From NCBI RefSeq assembly GCF_014842915.1, contig NZ_JACYXI010000007.1:186001-250000 (forward strand): 64,000 nt of DNA, given 5' to 3'. Below the pieces are notes generated by a model. The model saw only the letters and a program-made list of their open reading frames with translations. It did not search any database and had not been told where the DNA came from. How positions within the stretch are numbered: the stretch's first letter is position 1; the number at the start of each line of letters is the position of its first letter. Positions 1-7,757 of the stretch are shown here, one piece after another. The stretch is from Roseibium litorale (GTDB lineage: Bacteria > Pseudomonadota > Alphaproteobacteria > Rhizobiales > Stappiaceae). A program made the position numbers and the translations under genes.

Positions 1-57
1 GTCTTCAGTGCCTGGCTGAAAGAGGAACTGGCCTGCTCCCTCTCGGGTCTTGCCTAA
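1..57 (+). CDS. 3' end of a gene cut by the window edge
   Basis: Frame 1 is open from the first base to a TAA at 55-57 and encodes 18 residues ending in SLSGLA. The visible text (VFSAWLKEELACSLSGLA) resembles the short amphipathic C-terminal tail seen in many LysR-type regulators (an F-x-x-W-L pattern). That resemblance is too short to name the protein, and the remainder lies upstream of the window. Confidence 0.4.
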   Translation, partial: VFSAWLKEELACSLSGLA

Positions 58-309
58 ACAGCCTGCGAATGGGCGCAGACCTGCCGCAATCGCCCAAGCC
101 GCTCAAATCCGGACAGAACTTGGGCAACTGGTTCATCCAGCAGATTATTTTTCTGTAATTTGCGGGCCAGTTTTCCCCGGCACATATTGCCTCCGCGGAC
201 GAGAGATCGCCGGTGGTTCAAAGAAACCACGACGCGACGGTCCCGGATCGCCCGCAGATTGCAGGGGCCTTTGCCTGGCGCAGGCCCCTTCTTCGAAAGG
301 ACCGCACTC

Positions 310-564
310 ATGCGTCGTCTGATTGTTCCGGCACTTGCCGCCGCAGTTCTTGCAACTTCCTCCGCAGCTTTCGCAGCACAGACCGCTACCGGTACTGTGA
401 AATCGATCGATGCGAAGCACAGGACCATCACCCTGAGTGACGGAGCGGTCTATCACATGCCGGCCAAGTGGAAGAACCCGGGCCTCAAGCAGGGGGCCAA
501 GGTGGCCGTCACCTTCGACAAGCAGAATGGCGCCAACAATGCTTCTCAGGTGAAGATGGAATAA
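310..564 (+). CDS. DUF1344 family small secreted protein
   Basis: This 84-residue protein has a clear Sec signal peptide (MRRLIVPALAAAVLATSS, cleavage after the AFA-A region, about residue 22). A compact beta-rich domain follows (TGTVKSIDAKHRTITLSDG), typical of DUF1344, a small periplasmic family common in rhizobia and relatives; its function is unknown. The ATG at 310 is preceded by AAGGA at a good distance; a longer in-frame extension upstream would bury the signal peptide and is rejected. It stands alone with a strong terminator directly downstream. Confidence 0.85.
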   Translation: MRRLIVPALAAAVLATSSAAFAAQTATGTVKSIDAKHRTITLSDGAVYHMPAKWKNPGLKQGAKVAVTFDKQNGANNASQVKME

Positions 565-597
565 CCCCCAGCCCCCTTTCCAGCTCCTGAGACAAGC

Positions 598-630
598 GAA
601 AACGGCCCCGACCTCGTCAGGGCCGTTTTC
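598..630 (+). terminator. Rho-independent terminator of the DUF1344 gene
   Basis: The inverted repeat GAAAACGGCCC / GGGCCGTTTTC is separated by 11 bases and ends in a T-rich arm, 33 bases after the stop codon. The A-rich 5' arm would also let it work in the opposite direction. Confidence 0.8.
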
Positions 631-734
631 ATTCCGCTCACCGCCAGAAAACCAACTGGCCCAAATGTGACCGGCATCACGGCCAGCGCCTCAGACTGAT
701 CTAAACTGATCCTCCGCTTGAAAGAGGGATTCAG

Positions 735-1313
735 ATGTCAGTTTTTTATCGCACTGTTTCAGCTTCACTTGTCTGCCTGTCCGTGGCGCTGCCCGCCAAG
801 GCCGCCACGAAGACCTTCTGCAACCTGGAGCCCGGCAGCTGGGAAGCCAAAATCCCCGGCCAGATCGACGGTTTCTGGTCGGTCAAGAACGGCGCAGGCA
901 CGTTGACCATGATGGGACGGACCATGCCCCTGCCTCCAGGACAGCTCTCCGATGGCGCGATTGAGGCCAAGGCCGATGGCTCCATGATGATCAGCTCCCA
1001 AGAGATGCAAGGCAGCTTTCCCATCACCTTCGTCAAGAAGGGTGATTTGAATTTCGATCTCCAGGAGGACACTCCGCTGGAAAGCAAGGATGTGCTGGAA
1101 AACCTGGACATTGAGGTTCTGACCGGCTGCAAGCCAAGTGCCTTCCCCCGCCTGTATGCGGAAGGTTCCTACCAGGAAGAAGCCGGCACCATCGACTTCG
1201 AGCTCCACCTGATCGTGATCAGTCCCAGTATCATGTACGGCGTGACCTTTGGAGAGTTCAAGGGGCAGCAAGGAAAGGGCAAGGCCCGGCGCCTTTTGAC
1301 CTTCAGCCGGTAA
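735..1313 (+). CDS. hypothetical secreted protein
   Basis: A 192-residue protein with an N-terminal signal peptide (SLVCLSVALPAKAA, cleavage near residue 24). The mature part has two cysteines (in KTFCNLEPG and LTGCKPSAF) that could form a disulfide. The rest (GFWSVKNGAGTLTMMG, LHLIVISPSIMYGVTFGEF) looks like a beta-barrel or lipocalin-type fold in which substituents are compared with a reference state; this is only an impression. I do not recognise the family. Neighbours give no functional clue; the gene is flanked by a terminator and a long non-coding stretch. Confidence 0.65.
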   Translation: MSVFYRTVSASLVCLSVALPAKAATKTFCNLEPGSWEAKIPGQIDGFWSVKNGAGTLTMMGRTMPLPPGQLSDGAIEAKADGSMMISSQEMQGSFPITFVKKGDLNFDLQEDTPLESKDVLENLDIEVLTGCKPSAFPRLYAEGSYQEEAGTIDFELHLIVISPSIMYGVTFGEFKGQQGKGKARRLLTFSR

Positions 1314-1653
1314 CTGCACCGGTTTCGTATAGCAGTGACCTTTGAGATCTTGTTCTGGGCGCCGGCTGCTGTATGGTGCATCATCATGACCACCCGGCCC
1401 CACTCTTCGCAGCCACGCAGAAGCGCTTTTATTGCGCGCGGTTATCTGCGCTTGCTGCCTGGGCATGGTCCTGCCTGCGGCCGATTTAGTCTCTGAGACC
1501 TCACCTTCCGCCGATCCTGACGTGAACCTGCGCAAATCCTTGCGCGGAATGTGGCAAGATCCGGCATATCTGCTAAAAGACCATCAACTTTTTCCGAACG
1601 TCCAATGGCGGCTCTTCGCTTGAGGACCCATCGTGCAATCCGATCGAGGACCC
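1314..1653. other. non-coding region upstream of pheS
   Basis: About 340 bases without a convincing gene. A 63-codon frame at 1432-1623 has no ribosome binding site and no recognisable protein. I looked for a phenylalanine-rich leader peptide or attenuator of the enterobacterial pheST type and did not find one. The pheS promoter probably lies here. The usual rplT neighbour of pheST is absent. Confidence 0.5.
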
Positions 1654-2736
1654 ATGTCCGACCTGACCACTCTCGAAACCGAAATCCTGGCCGCCATTGA
1701 GAGCGCAGACACCGAAGCCGCGCTGGAAGATGTCCGCGTTGCCGCGCTTGGCAAGAAGGGCAGCCTTTCCGAACTGATGAAGACCCTCGGCGGCATGAGC
1801 CCCGAAGAGCGCAAGACCATGGGCCCGGCCCTGAACGGCCTGAAGGCCAAAGTCACCGATGCCCTTGCCGCCCGCAAGGAAGTGCTGGCCGAAGCCGCTC
1901 TTGAGGCACGTCTGGCCAGCGAAAGCGTCGACGTGACCCTGCCGCTGCGCAGCAGCCCGCTGGAGACCGGCCGCATCCATCCGGTCAGCCAGGTGATCGA
2001 TGAACTAACCGCGATCTTCGCCGACATGGGCTTTTCTATCGCCGAAGGTCCGGATATCGAAACGGACGAGCTGAACTTCACCGCGCTGAACTTCCCCGAA
2101 GGCCACCCGGCGCGCGAGATGCACGACACGTTCTTCTTCAACCCGAAGGAAAACGGCGAGCGCCTGCTGCTCCGTACGCATACGTCTCCGGTCCAGATCC
2201 GCACTATGCGCAATCAGGAACCGCCGATCCGCGTGATCATTCCGGGCCGCACCTACCGCTGTGACAGCGACCAGACCCACACGCCGATGTTCCATCAGGT
2301 CGAAGGCCTGGTGATCGACAAGGGCGCACATTTCGGGAATCTGAAGTGGGTTCTGGAAGAGTTCTGCAAGGCGTTCTTTGAAGTCGACAATATCAAGATG
2401 CGCTTCCGCCCGTCCTTCTTCCCCTTCACCGAGCCCTCCATGGAAGTGGACGTCCAGTGCGACCGTTCCGGTGGCGAAGTGAAGATCGGCGAAGGCAACG
2501 ACTGGCTGGAAATCCTCGGCTGCGGCATGGTCCATCCGAATGTGATCCGCAATTGCGGACTTGATCCGGACGTCTATCAGGGCTTCGCCTGGGGCATGGG
2601 CATCGACCGCATCGCCATGCTGAAATACGGCATGGCCGATCTTCGCGCCTTCTTCGACGCGGATGTGCGCTGGATCCAGCACTATGGCTTCCGTCCTCTT
2701 GACCTGCCGACCCTGTTCGGCGGCATGTCGAGCTAA
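1654..2736 (+). CDS. pheS: phenylalanyl-tRNA synthetase alpha subunit
   Basis: PheS, 360 residues, forms the alpha2beta2 synthetase with PheT and charges tRNA-Phe. The N-terminal coiled-coil region (about 1-90) is followed by the class II catalytic core. Motif 2 is near residues 199-220 ([18 protein letters not shown]) and motif 3 near 310-325 ([17 protein letters not shown]). The start chosen is ATG 1654, preceded by GAGGA; it gives the N-terminus [19 protein letters not shown] typical of the family. An in-frame GTG at 1633 has its own GAGGA and would add seven residues. The partner pheT lies downstream but is separated by a membrane-protein gene. Confidence 0.97.
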   Translation: MSDLTTLETEILAAIESADTEAALEDVRVAALGKKGSLSELMKTLGGMSPEERKTMGPALNGLKAKVTDALAARKEVLAEAALEARLASESVDVTLPLRSSPLETGRIHPVSQVIDELTAIFADMGFSIAEGPDIETDELNFTALNFPEGHPAREMHDTFFFNPKENGERLLLRTHTSPVQIRTMRNQEPPIRVIIPGRTYRCDSDQTHTPMFHQVEGLVIDKGAHFGNLKWVLEEFCKAFFEVDNIKMRFRPSFFPFTEPSMEVDVQCDRSGGEVKIGEGNDWLEILGCGMVHPNVIRNCGLDPDVYQGFAWGMGIDRIAMLKYGMADLRAFFDADVRWIQHYGFRPLDLPTLFGGMSS

Positions 2737-2775
2737 TCCGTCCGTTCCGTTTCGTTGAGAAGGCACCGGTTTCAC

Positions 2776-3483
2776 ATGCCCCTGATCAGCCGCCTTTTTA
2801 CCTGCCTTGCCGCTGTTGTCCTCTGCCTGAGCCTGGCGTTTCCCGCCAGCGCCCAGTCGCAGGAAAGCTCGCAGGACAGCTCCCAGGTCAACACACCGGC
2901 GAAGACCTCCTCGGATCGCGTCTCGACCCCGACCTCCTTTCTGGAGGCCTGCGCAGAGAAGATCGAAAGCCGTGGCCGTCTGCGCTTCTGCGACACCTAC
3001 TTCCAGGAGAAGCTGGGACCGCAGGCTGATGCGCTGCTCTATCTGAGAGACCGGATCACCGGTCTCAGGGCGTCCCACGAAGCCGCTGCGACGGAGAAGT
3101 ACAACAGCTTCCTGTCCGCCGTGGCGATCGTGGCGTTCCTGACGATCGTTTCGATCGTTCTGGTGGCCAGCGAAAAGCGCATACAGGGCCTTGGCAAATG
3201 GGCAAGCCTTGCATCCTCAGCGGCCCTGCTTGTGGTGATCGTGACCATGTCACTTGGCTGGCTTGGCAAATACCGCGCGGAATATGCCGCCCAGGTGGAG
3301 CTTGGCATGTTGCGGGACCGGATTGAGGCGGAATCGGCTCAGGTGATCGCGACAGGCAAGAGCATCACTCCGGAGATGGTCACCGAGTGGACCCGTGAGC
3401 TGGGCCACATTGGCGAGCGCTTTGCGAACAACTACGGCGCGGCGTCTCCGCTGCCCGAGTTCAGCCGCTTCAAGGCCGATTGA
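2776..3483 (+). CDS. hypothetical membrane protein between pheS and pheT
   Basis: A 235-residue protein with a signal peptide (MPLISRLFTCLAAVVLCLSL, cleaved after FPASA-Q). A Gln/Ser-rich linker (QSQESSQDSSQ) and a helical segment follow. Two adjacent transmembrane helices lie at about residues 105-127 (AVAIVAFLTIVSIVLVA) and 133-155 (SSAALLVVIVTMSLGWLG), then a charged helical tail of about 80 residues. I do not recognise a family. It lies 39 bases after pheS and 68 before pheT on the same strand, so it is probably co-transcribed. ATG 2776 places the signal peptide correctly; a TTG 21 bases earlier is also possible. Confidence 0.75.
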   Translation: MPLISRLFTCLAAVVLCLSLAFPASAQSQESSQDSSQVNTPAKTSSDRVSTPTSFLEACAEKIESRGRLRFCDTYFQEKLGPQADALLYLRDRITGLRASHEAAATEKYNSFLSAVAIVAFLTIVSIVLVASEKRIQGLGKWASLASSAALLVVIVTMSLGWLGKYRAEYAAQVELGMLRDRIEAESAQVIATGKSITPEMVTEWTRELGHIGERFANNYGAASPLPEFSRFKAD

Positions 3484-3551
3484 TCAGCCTTCTTCGCAGA
3501 TACGAGATTTTCCGGCCTGAGGGCCGTTGACCCGAGATAAAGAGCAAACCG

Positions 3552-5969
3552 ATGAAATTCACACTGTCCTGGTTGAAGGAACACCTTGAGACCGACGCAA
3601 CCCTGGAGCAGATCGCCGAAAAACTGACGATGATCGGCCTGGAAGTTGAAGAAGTCTCCGATCCGGCTGCCCGTCTCGCGCCGTTCAAGATCGCCCGGGT
3701 GATCGAAGCCGTTCAGCACCCGAACGCCGACCGCCTGCGCGTCCTCAAGGTCGATACTGGTGAAGGCGATCCGATCCAGGTCGTCTGCGGTGCGCCGAAC
3801 GCCCGCACCGGTCTGGTGGGTGTGCTCGGCAAGCCGGGCGACTACGTCCCTGGCCTGGATGTCACCCTCTCTGTCGGCAAGATCCGCGATGTCGAGAGCT
3901 TCGGCATGATGTGCTCCGAGCGCGAACTGGAACTCTCCGACGAGCACAATGGGATCATCGATCTGCCGGAAGATGCACCGGTCGGCATGAGCTATGCCAA
4001 ATGGATGGGCCTTGATGATCCGGTCATCGAAATCGGCCTGACCCCGAACCGTCCGGACTGCACCGGTGTTTATGGCATTGCCCGCGATCTGGCCGCTGCC
4101 GGTCTCGGCACGCTGAAGGACCGCAAGACTGATCCGGTCCGCGGCAGCTACCCCTGCCCCACCAAGGTCGAGTTCGCTTTCGGCGACACCCATCCGCTGT
4201 GCAAGGCTTTCGGCCTGCGTCTCGTCAAGGGGGTCAAGAACGGCCCTTCGCCGAAGTGGATGCAGGACCGCCTGCGCGCCATCGGCCTGCGCCCGATCAA
4301 CACGCTGGTGGACATCACCAACTACATGACCTTCGACCAGGGCCGCCCGCTGCACGTCTTCGACGCTGCCAAGGTCGCCGGTAACCTGGTTGTCCGCCGG
4401 GCTGCCGAAGGTGAAAGCATCGACGGTCTGAACGGCAAGAGCTATCAGCTCGACCCGAGCATCTGTGTCATTTCCGATGACAACGGCATTGAAAGCCTAG
4501 GCGGCATTCTGGGCGGCGAGCACTCCGGCTGCACAGAAACGACCACTGATGTGCTGATCGAATCCGCTCTGTGGGATGAGAACGGAATTGCCGCAACAGG
4601 CCGCAAGCTGGGCGTCAACACGGACGCCCGCTACCGTTTCGAGCGCGGTGTGGATCCGGACTTCATGCAGCCTGGCCTTGAAATGGCGACCCGCATGGTC
4701 CTGGACCTGTGCGGCGGCGAGGCTTCTGAGCTGGAAGTGGCGGGAGACCTGCCGGATGCGACCAACATCATCGACTTCCCCTATGCGGAAGTGAAGCGTC
4801 TGTCCGGCATTGATGTGTCTGTGGCCGAAATCAACGTAACCCTTAAGGCTCTCGGCTTCTGGCTGTCCGGCTCCGGTGATGTCGTCAAGGTTGCCGCTCC
4901 GAGCTGGCGTCCCGACATCGAAGGCAAGGCCGATCTGGTCGAAGAAGTGGTCCGTATCATCGGTCTGGACCGGGTGGTCTCCACACCGCTGCCGCGCACC
5001 AGCTCGATCAGTGGCCGGGTTCTGACCCTTGGTCAGATCCGCCGCAACCGTGCCCGCCGCGCTCTTGCCTCCCGCGGACTGAACGAAGCGATTACCTGGT
5101 CCTTCATTGCCAAGGCGACGGCTGAAGCCTTCGGCGGTGGCAAGCCGGAACTGGCGCTTGCCAACCCGATTTCCGCAGACCTTTCGGACATGCGGCCGAG
5201 CCTGCTGCCGGGCCTCCTGGCTGCAGCTCAGCGCAATGCCGACCGCGGCTTCCCGGATGTTGCCTTGTTCGAGATCGGGCAGATCTTCGCGGGCGATGCA
5301 CCTGAGGATCAGTCCATGGCCGCTGCCGGCGTCCGCCGGGGCACGGCCAAGCTCCAGGGCGCTGCCCGCCACTGGTCTGGTTCCTCCGCTGCCGTGGACG
5401 TCTTCGATGCCAAGGCCGATGCGGAAGCCGTTCTGGCCGCCATTGGGGCACCTGTCGACAAGCTGCAGGTCTACCGGGATGCCCCGGACTACTTCCACCC
5501 GGGCCGCTCCGGCGCGCTGAAGCTCGGCCCGAAGAACACGCTCGCCGTGTTCGGTGAGATCCATCCGCGCACTCTCGCCCTTCTCGATATCGAAGGACCG
5601 GTTGTCGCGTTCGAAATCTTCCCGGACAACCTGCCCCAGCCGAAGGGCAAGGCAACCCGCTCCAAGGGCGCGCTCGACGCCTCCGGCCTGATGCCGGTCC
5701 GCCGCGACTTCGCCTTCGTGGTGAAGAAGGACGTTGCCGCGGAAACCCTGCTGAAGGCTGCCCGTGGGGCAGACAAGAGCCTGATCACGGATGTGAACCT
5801 CTTCGACATCTATGAAGGCAAGGGCGTTGCGGAAGACAGCAAGTCTGTCGCCATCGACATCACCTTGCAGCCGCGCCAGAAGACCCTCACGGACGAGGAA
5901 ATCGATGCTGTCGCAAAGAAGGTGATTGCCTCGGTCGAAAAAGCAACCGGCGGCACGCTTCGCAGCTAA
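3552..5969 (+). CDS. pheT: phenylalanyl-tRNA synthetase beta subunit
   Basis: PheT, 805 residues, full length for the bacterial family. Visible domains are the B1 segment ([20 protein letters not shown]), an EMAP-II-like tRNA-binding domain at about 40-150 ([17 protein letters not shown]), and the B3/B4 editing region (about 200-390, including [12 protein letters not shown]). The B5 and catalytic-like domains follow, and the C-terminal anticodon-binding ferredoxin-like domain spans about 705-805 ([19 protein letters not shown]). It acts in the cytoplasm with PheS. The ribosome binding site before ATG 3552 is weak (AAAGAGC). Confidence 0.97.
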   Translation: MKFTLSWLKEHLETDATLEQIAEKLTMIGLEVEEVSDPAARLAPFKIARVIEAVQHPNADRLRVLKVDTGEGDPIQVVCGAPNARTGLVGVLGKPGDYVPGLDVTLSVGKIRDVESFGMMCSERELELSDEHNGIIDLPEDAPVGMSYAKWMGLDDPVIEIGLTPNRPDCTGVYGIARDLAAAGLGTLKDRKTDPVRGSYPCPTKVEFAFGDTHPLCKAFGLRLVKGVKNGPSPKWMQDRLRAIGLRPINTLVDITNYMTFDQGRPLHVFDAAKVAGNLVVRRAAEGESIDGLNGKSYQLDPSICVISDDNGIESLGGILGGEHSGCTETTTDVLIESALWDENGIAATGRKLGVNTDARYRFERGVDPDFMQPGLEMATRMVLDLCGGEASELEVAGDLPDATNIIDFPYAEVKRLSGIDVSVAEINVTLKALGFWLSGSGDVVKVAAPSWRPDIEGKADLVEEVVRIIGLDRVVSTPLPRTSSISGRVLTLGQIRRNRARRALASRGLNEAITWSFIAKATAEAFGGGKPELALANPISADLSDMRPSLLPGLLAAAQRNADRGFPDVALFEIGQIFAGDAPEDQSMAAAGVRRGTAKLQGAARHWSGSSAAVDVFDAKADAEAVLAAIGAPVDKLQVYRDAPDYFHPGRSGALKLGPKNTLAVFGEIHPRTLALLDIEGPVVAFEIFPDNLPQPKGKATRSKGALDASGLMPVRRDFAFVVKKDVAAETLLKAARGADKSLITDVNLFDIYEGKGVAEDSKSVAIDITLQPRQKTLTDEEIDAVAKKVIASVEKATGGTLRS

Positions 5970-5983
5970 GCACTTCGGTACTC

Positions 5984-6007
5984 CCCTTCCCGCTCGCGCG
6001 GGAAGGG
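5984..6007. repeat. GC-rich hairpin after pheT
   Basis: A perfect 10-base inverted repeat CCCTTCCCGC / GCGGGAAGGG around a TCGC loop, 14 bases after the pheT stop. It could terminate transcription or protect the 3' end, but it lacks a clear T-run, so terminator function is uncertain. Short palindromes of this type are often dispersed repeats. Confidence 0.45.
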
Positions 6008-6067
6008 CCTCTCTCCCCGGCCCGAATCTGCTAGTCAGGGTTCACTGTGAGCTTCAGGGAGAGTGGC

Positions 6068-6712
6068 ATGCACGATGATCTTGACTGGAGCGCGGATGCA
6101 CTTGCCGATCCTTACCGCACGTCCGAGGACGACCGCAAAGCAGCCCTTTGCAGCTTAATCCGGCACTCTCCCGTCCTGCTCGACATTCTGACCGCCCTCC
6201 GGGAGCTTGAGCTTCCCGACGCCTGGCTTGTCTCGGGCGGGCTTTACCAGAACCTCTGGAACCACCTAACGGACAGGCCCTTCGGCTATGGCATCAAGGA
6301 CTATGACGTCATTTATTTTGACGGCCAGGACCTGAGCTATGAAGCCGAAGACGTTGTCATTCGGAAGGTTCAGGACCGGCTGGCGCATGTGGAGGCGGAA
6401 GTCGAAGTGCGCAATCAGGCCCGCGTTCACCTCTGGTACAAGCAGCGCTTCGGTTCCGATTATCCGCCCTTGTCCTGCTCGACAGAATCCCTTTGCAACT
6501 ACGCGTCCAAGACCCATTCCATCGCCGCCCGCATTGTCGCAGGTGATGAGATCGAGATCGCCGCGCCCTTTGGGCTGGCCAATGTATTCGGTCTGCGGCT
6601 CGTCCCGAACTATGTGGTGCCGAACCGGAGGACCTATGAGGAGAAGGGCGCGAGAATGCTGGCGCTCTGGCCTGAGTTGACGATTGAACCGTGGAACGAA
6701 AAGGCCGGCTAG
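6068..6712 (+). CDS. nucleotidyltransferase-fold protein (NTP_transf_6 type)
   Basis: A 214-residue protein of the DUF925/NTP_transf_6 family. The fold signature is GGLYQNLWNHLTDRP (about 57-71) followed by KDYDVIYFD with acidic residues at about 78, 80 and 85, as in the metal-binding strand of nucleotidyltransferases. A conserved C-terminal part (PFGLANVFGLRLVPN) is also present. Substrate and role are unknown for the family. ATG 6068 has GGGAGAG upstream; a GTG at 6047 is an alternative. Its TAG stop contains the TA target site of the IS630 element that begins at 6712, so gene and element abut. Confidence 0.8.
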   Translation: MHDDLDWSADALADPYRTSEDDRKAALCSLIRHSPVLLDILTALRELELPDAWLVSGGLYQNLWNHLTDRPFGYGIKDYDVIYFDGQDLSYEAEDVVIRKVQDRLAHVEAEVEVRNQARVHLWYKQRFGSDYPPLSCSTESLCNYASKTHSIAARIVAGDEIEIAAPFGLANVFGLRLVPNYVVPNRRTYEEKGARMLALWPELTIEPWNEKAG

Positions 6713-6771
6713 AGCGTTTCCTCTCTTGATTGAATCTTTGGGGATTCCTGTTTTCAGCGAATTGTGATTCA

Positions 6772-6801
6772 AGATGCTGTCTGGTGAGGAGGCCAGCATC
6801 T
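6772..6801 (+). promoter_or_regulatory. hairpin enclosing the transposase ribosome binding site
   Basis: The inverted repeat AGATGCTG / CAGCATCT has a 14-base loop that carries the GAGGAGG ribosome binding site (6786-6792). The transposase ATG (6803) lies just after the 3' arm. If it folds, it would limit initiation on read-through transcripts, a common form of transposase control. Pairing is seen in the sequence; the regulatory role is inferred. Confidence 0.5.
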
Positions 6802-6802
6802 G

Positions 6803-7162
6803 ATGACCCGACCTCTTTCTAATGATCTTCGTGAGCGTGTGGTTGCCGCGGTTTCTGCCGGGGCGGCCTGCCGTTCTGTGGCGGCGCGCTTCGGTGTTTC
6901 GGTGTCTTCCGTCGTGAAGTGGTCGCAGCGGCATCGGGTGACAGGTTCGGTCGCACCGGGCAAGACCGGCGGCCACCGCAAACCCGTTCTGGAGCCGCAT
7001 CGCGCCTTCATCGTGGAACGGATCGAGCAGACGCCAGACCTCACCTTGCACCGGTTGAAGGACGAACTGGCGGCACGCGGGGTGAAGATCTCGCACAATA
7101 CGGTGTGGACGTTCCTGCGCCGCGAGGGCCTGCGCTTCAAAAAAAACGCTGTTCGCCCTTGA
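6803..7162 (+). CDS. IS630 transposase, N-terminal part (orfA)
   Basis: This 119-residue product holds the two helix-turn-helix DNA-binding domains of IS630 transposases ([20 protein letters not shown] and a second HTH around [20 protein letters not shown]). The reading frame runs into an A8 tract at 7139-7146 and stops eight codons later, after KKNAVRP. The catalytic part continues in another frame starting at that tract, so the active enzyme needs a frame change there. Confidence 0.9.
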   Translation: MTRPLSNDLRERVVAAVSAGAACRSVAARFGVSVSSVVKWSQRHRVTGSVAPGKTGGHRKPVLEPHRAFIVERIEQTPDLTLHRLKDELAARGVKISHNTVWTFLRREGLRFKKNAVRP

Positions 7163-7751
7163 ACAGGCGCGCGCGGACGTCGCGCGCAGGCGTCGTCACT
7201 GGAAGGTCCGGCAAACCCGGCTTGATCCTGCCCGCCTTGTCTTCATCGACGAAACCTGGATCAAGACCAACATGGCGCCGCTGCGCGGCTGGGGGCGGAA
7301 AGGCAAACGGCTCAGAGGCTTCGCCCCGCACGGCCACTGGCGCACGCTGACCTTCCTCGGCGCCTTGCGCTGCGACCGCCTTGCCGCCCCTTGCGTCTTC
7401 GACGGACCCATCAACGGCCGTTGCTTCGCCGCCTATGTCGAGCAACAGCTCGTGCCCGCCCTCAAGGCTGGCGACATCGTCATCATGGACAATCTCGGCA
7501 GCCACAAGTCCGCAGCGGTGCGCGACGCCATCAAGGCCGCCGGTGCCACGCTTCGCTTTCTGCCACCCTACTCGCCCGACCTCAATCCGATCGAGCAGGC
7601 CTTCTCGAAGATCAAGCACTGGATGCGACAGGCCCAGAAGAGAAGCATCGAGGACACATGGCGCCACATCGGCACCCTTGTCGCATCCATCAAGCCAAAC
7701 GAATGTGCAAACTATCTCGCAAACGCTGGATATGCTGCCGTCAAAACATGA
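7140..7751 (+). CDS. IS630 transposase, catalytic part (orfB, reached by frameshift)
   Basis: In the frame beginning KKTLFALEQ the sequence encodes the DDE catalytic domain. The first Asp is in [13 protein letters not shown], the second in [12 protein letters not shown], and the Glu is in [18 protein letters not shown]. Joining orfA to this frame requires a net +1 change in the A8 run, either by ribosomal frameshifting or by RNA polymerase slippage. Read that way the product is about 315 residues, a normal IS630 length. An internal ATG at 7272 lies after the first Asp and cannot give an active enzyme. Confidence 0.85.
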   Translation, partial: KKTLFALEQARADVARRRRHWKVRQTRLDPARLVFIDETWIKTNMAPLRGWGRKGKRLRGFAPHGHWRTLTFLGALRCDRLAAPCVFDGPINGRCFAAYVEQQLVPALKAGDIVIMDNLGSHKSAAVRDAIKAAGATLRFLPPYSPDLNPIEQAFSKIKHWMRQAQKRSIEDTWRHIGTLVASIKPNECANYLANAGYAAVKT

Positions 7752-7757
7752 AACGCT

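Noticed and set aside
1432-1623. A 63-codon plus-strand frame before pheS, considered as an attenuation leader peptide
   Set aside because: No ribosome binding site, no run of phenylalanine codons and no terminator hairpin between it and pheS.
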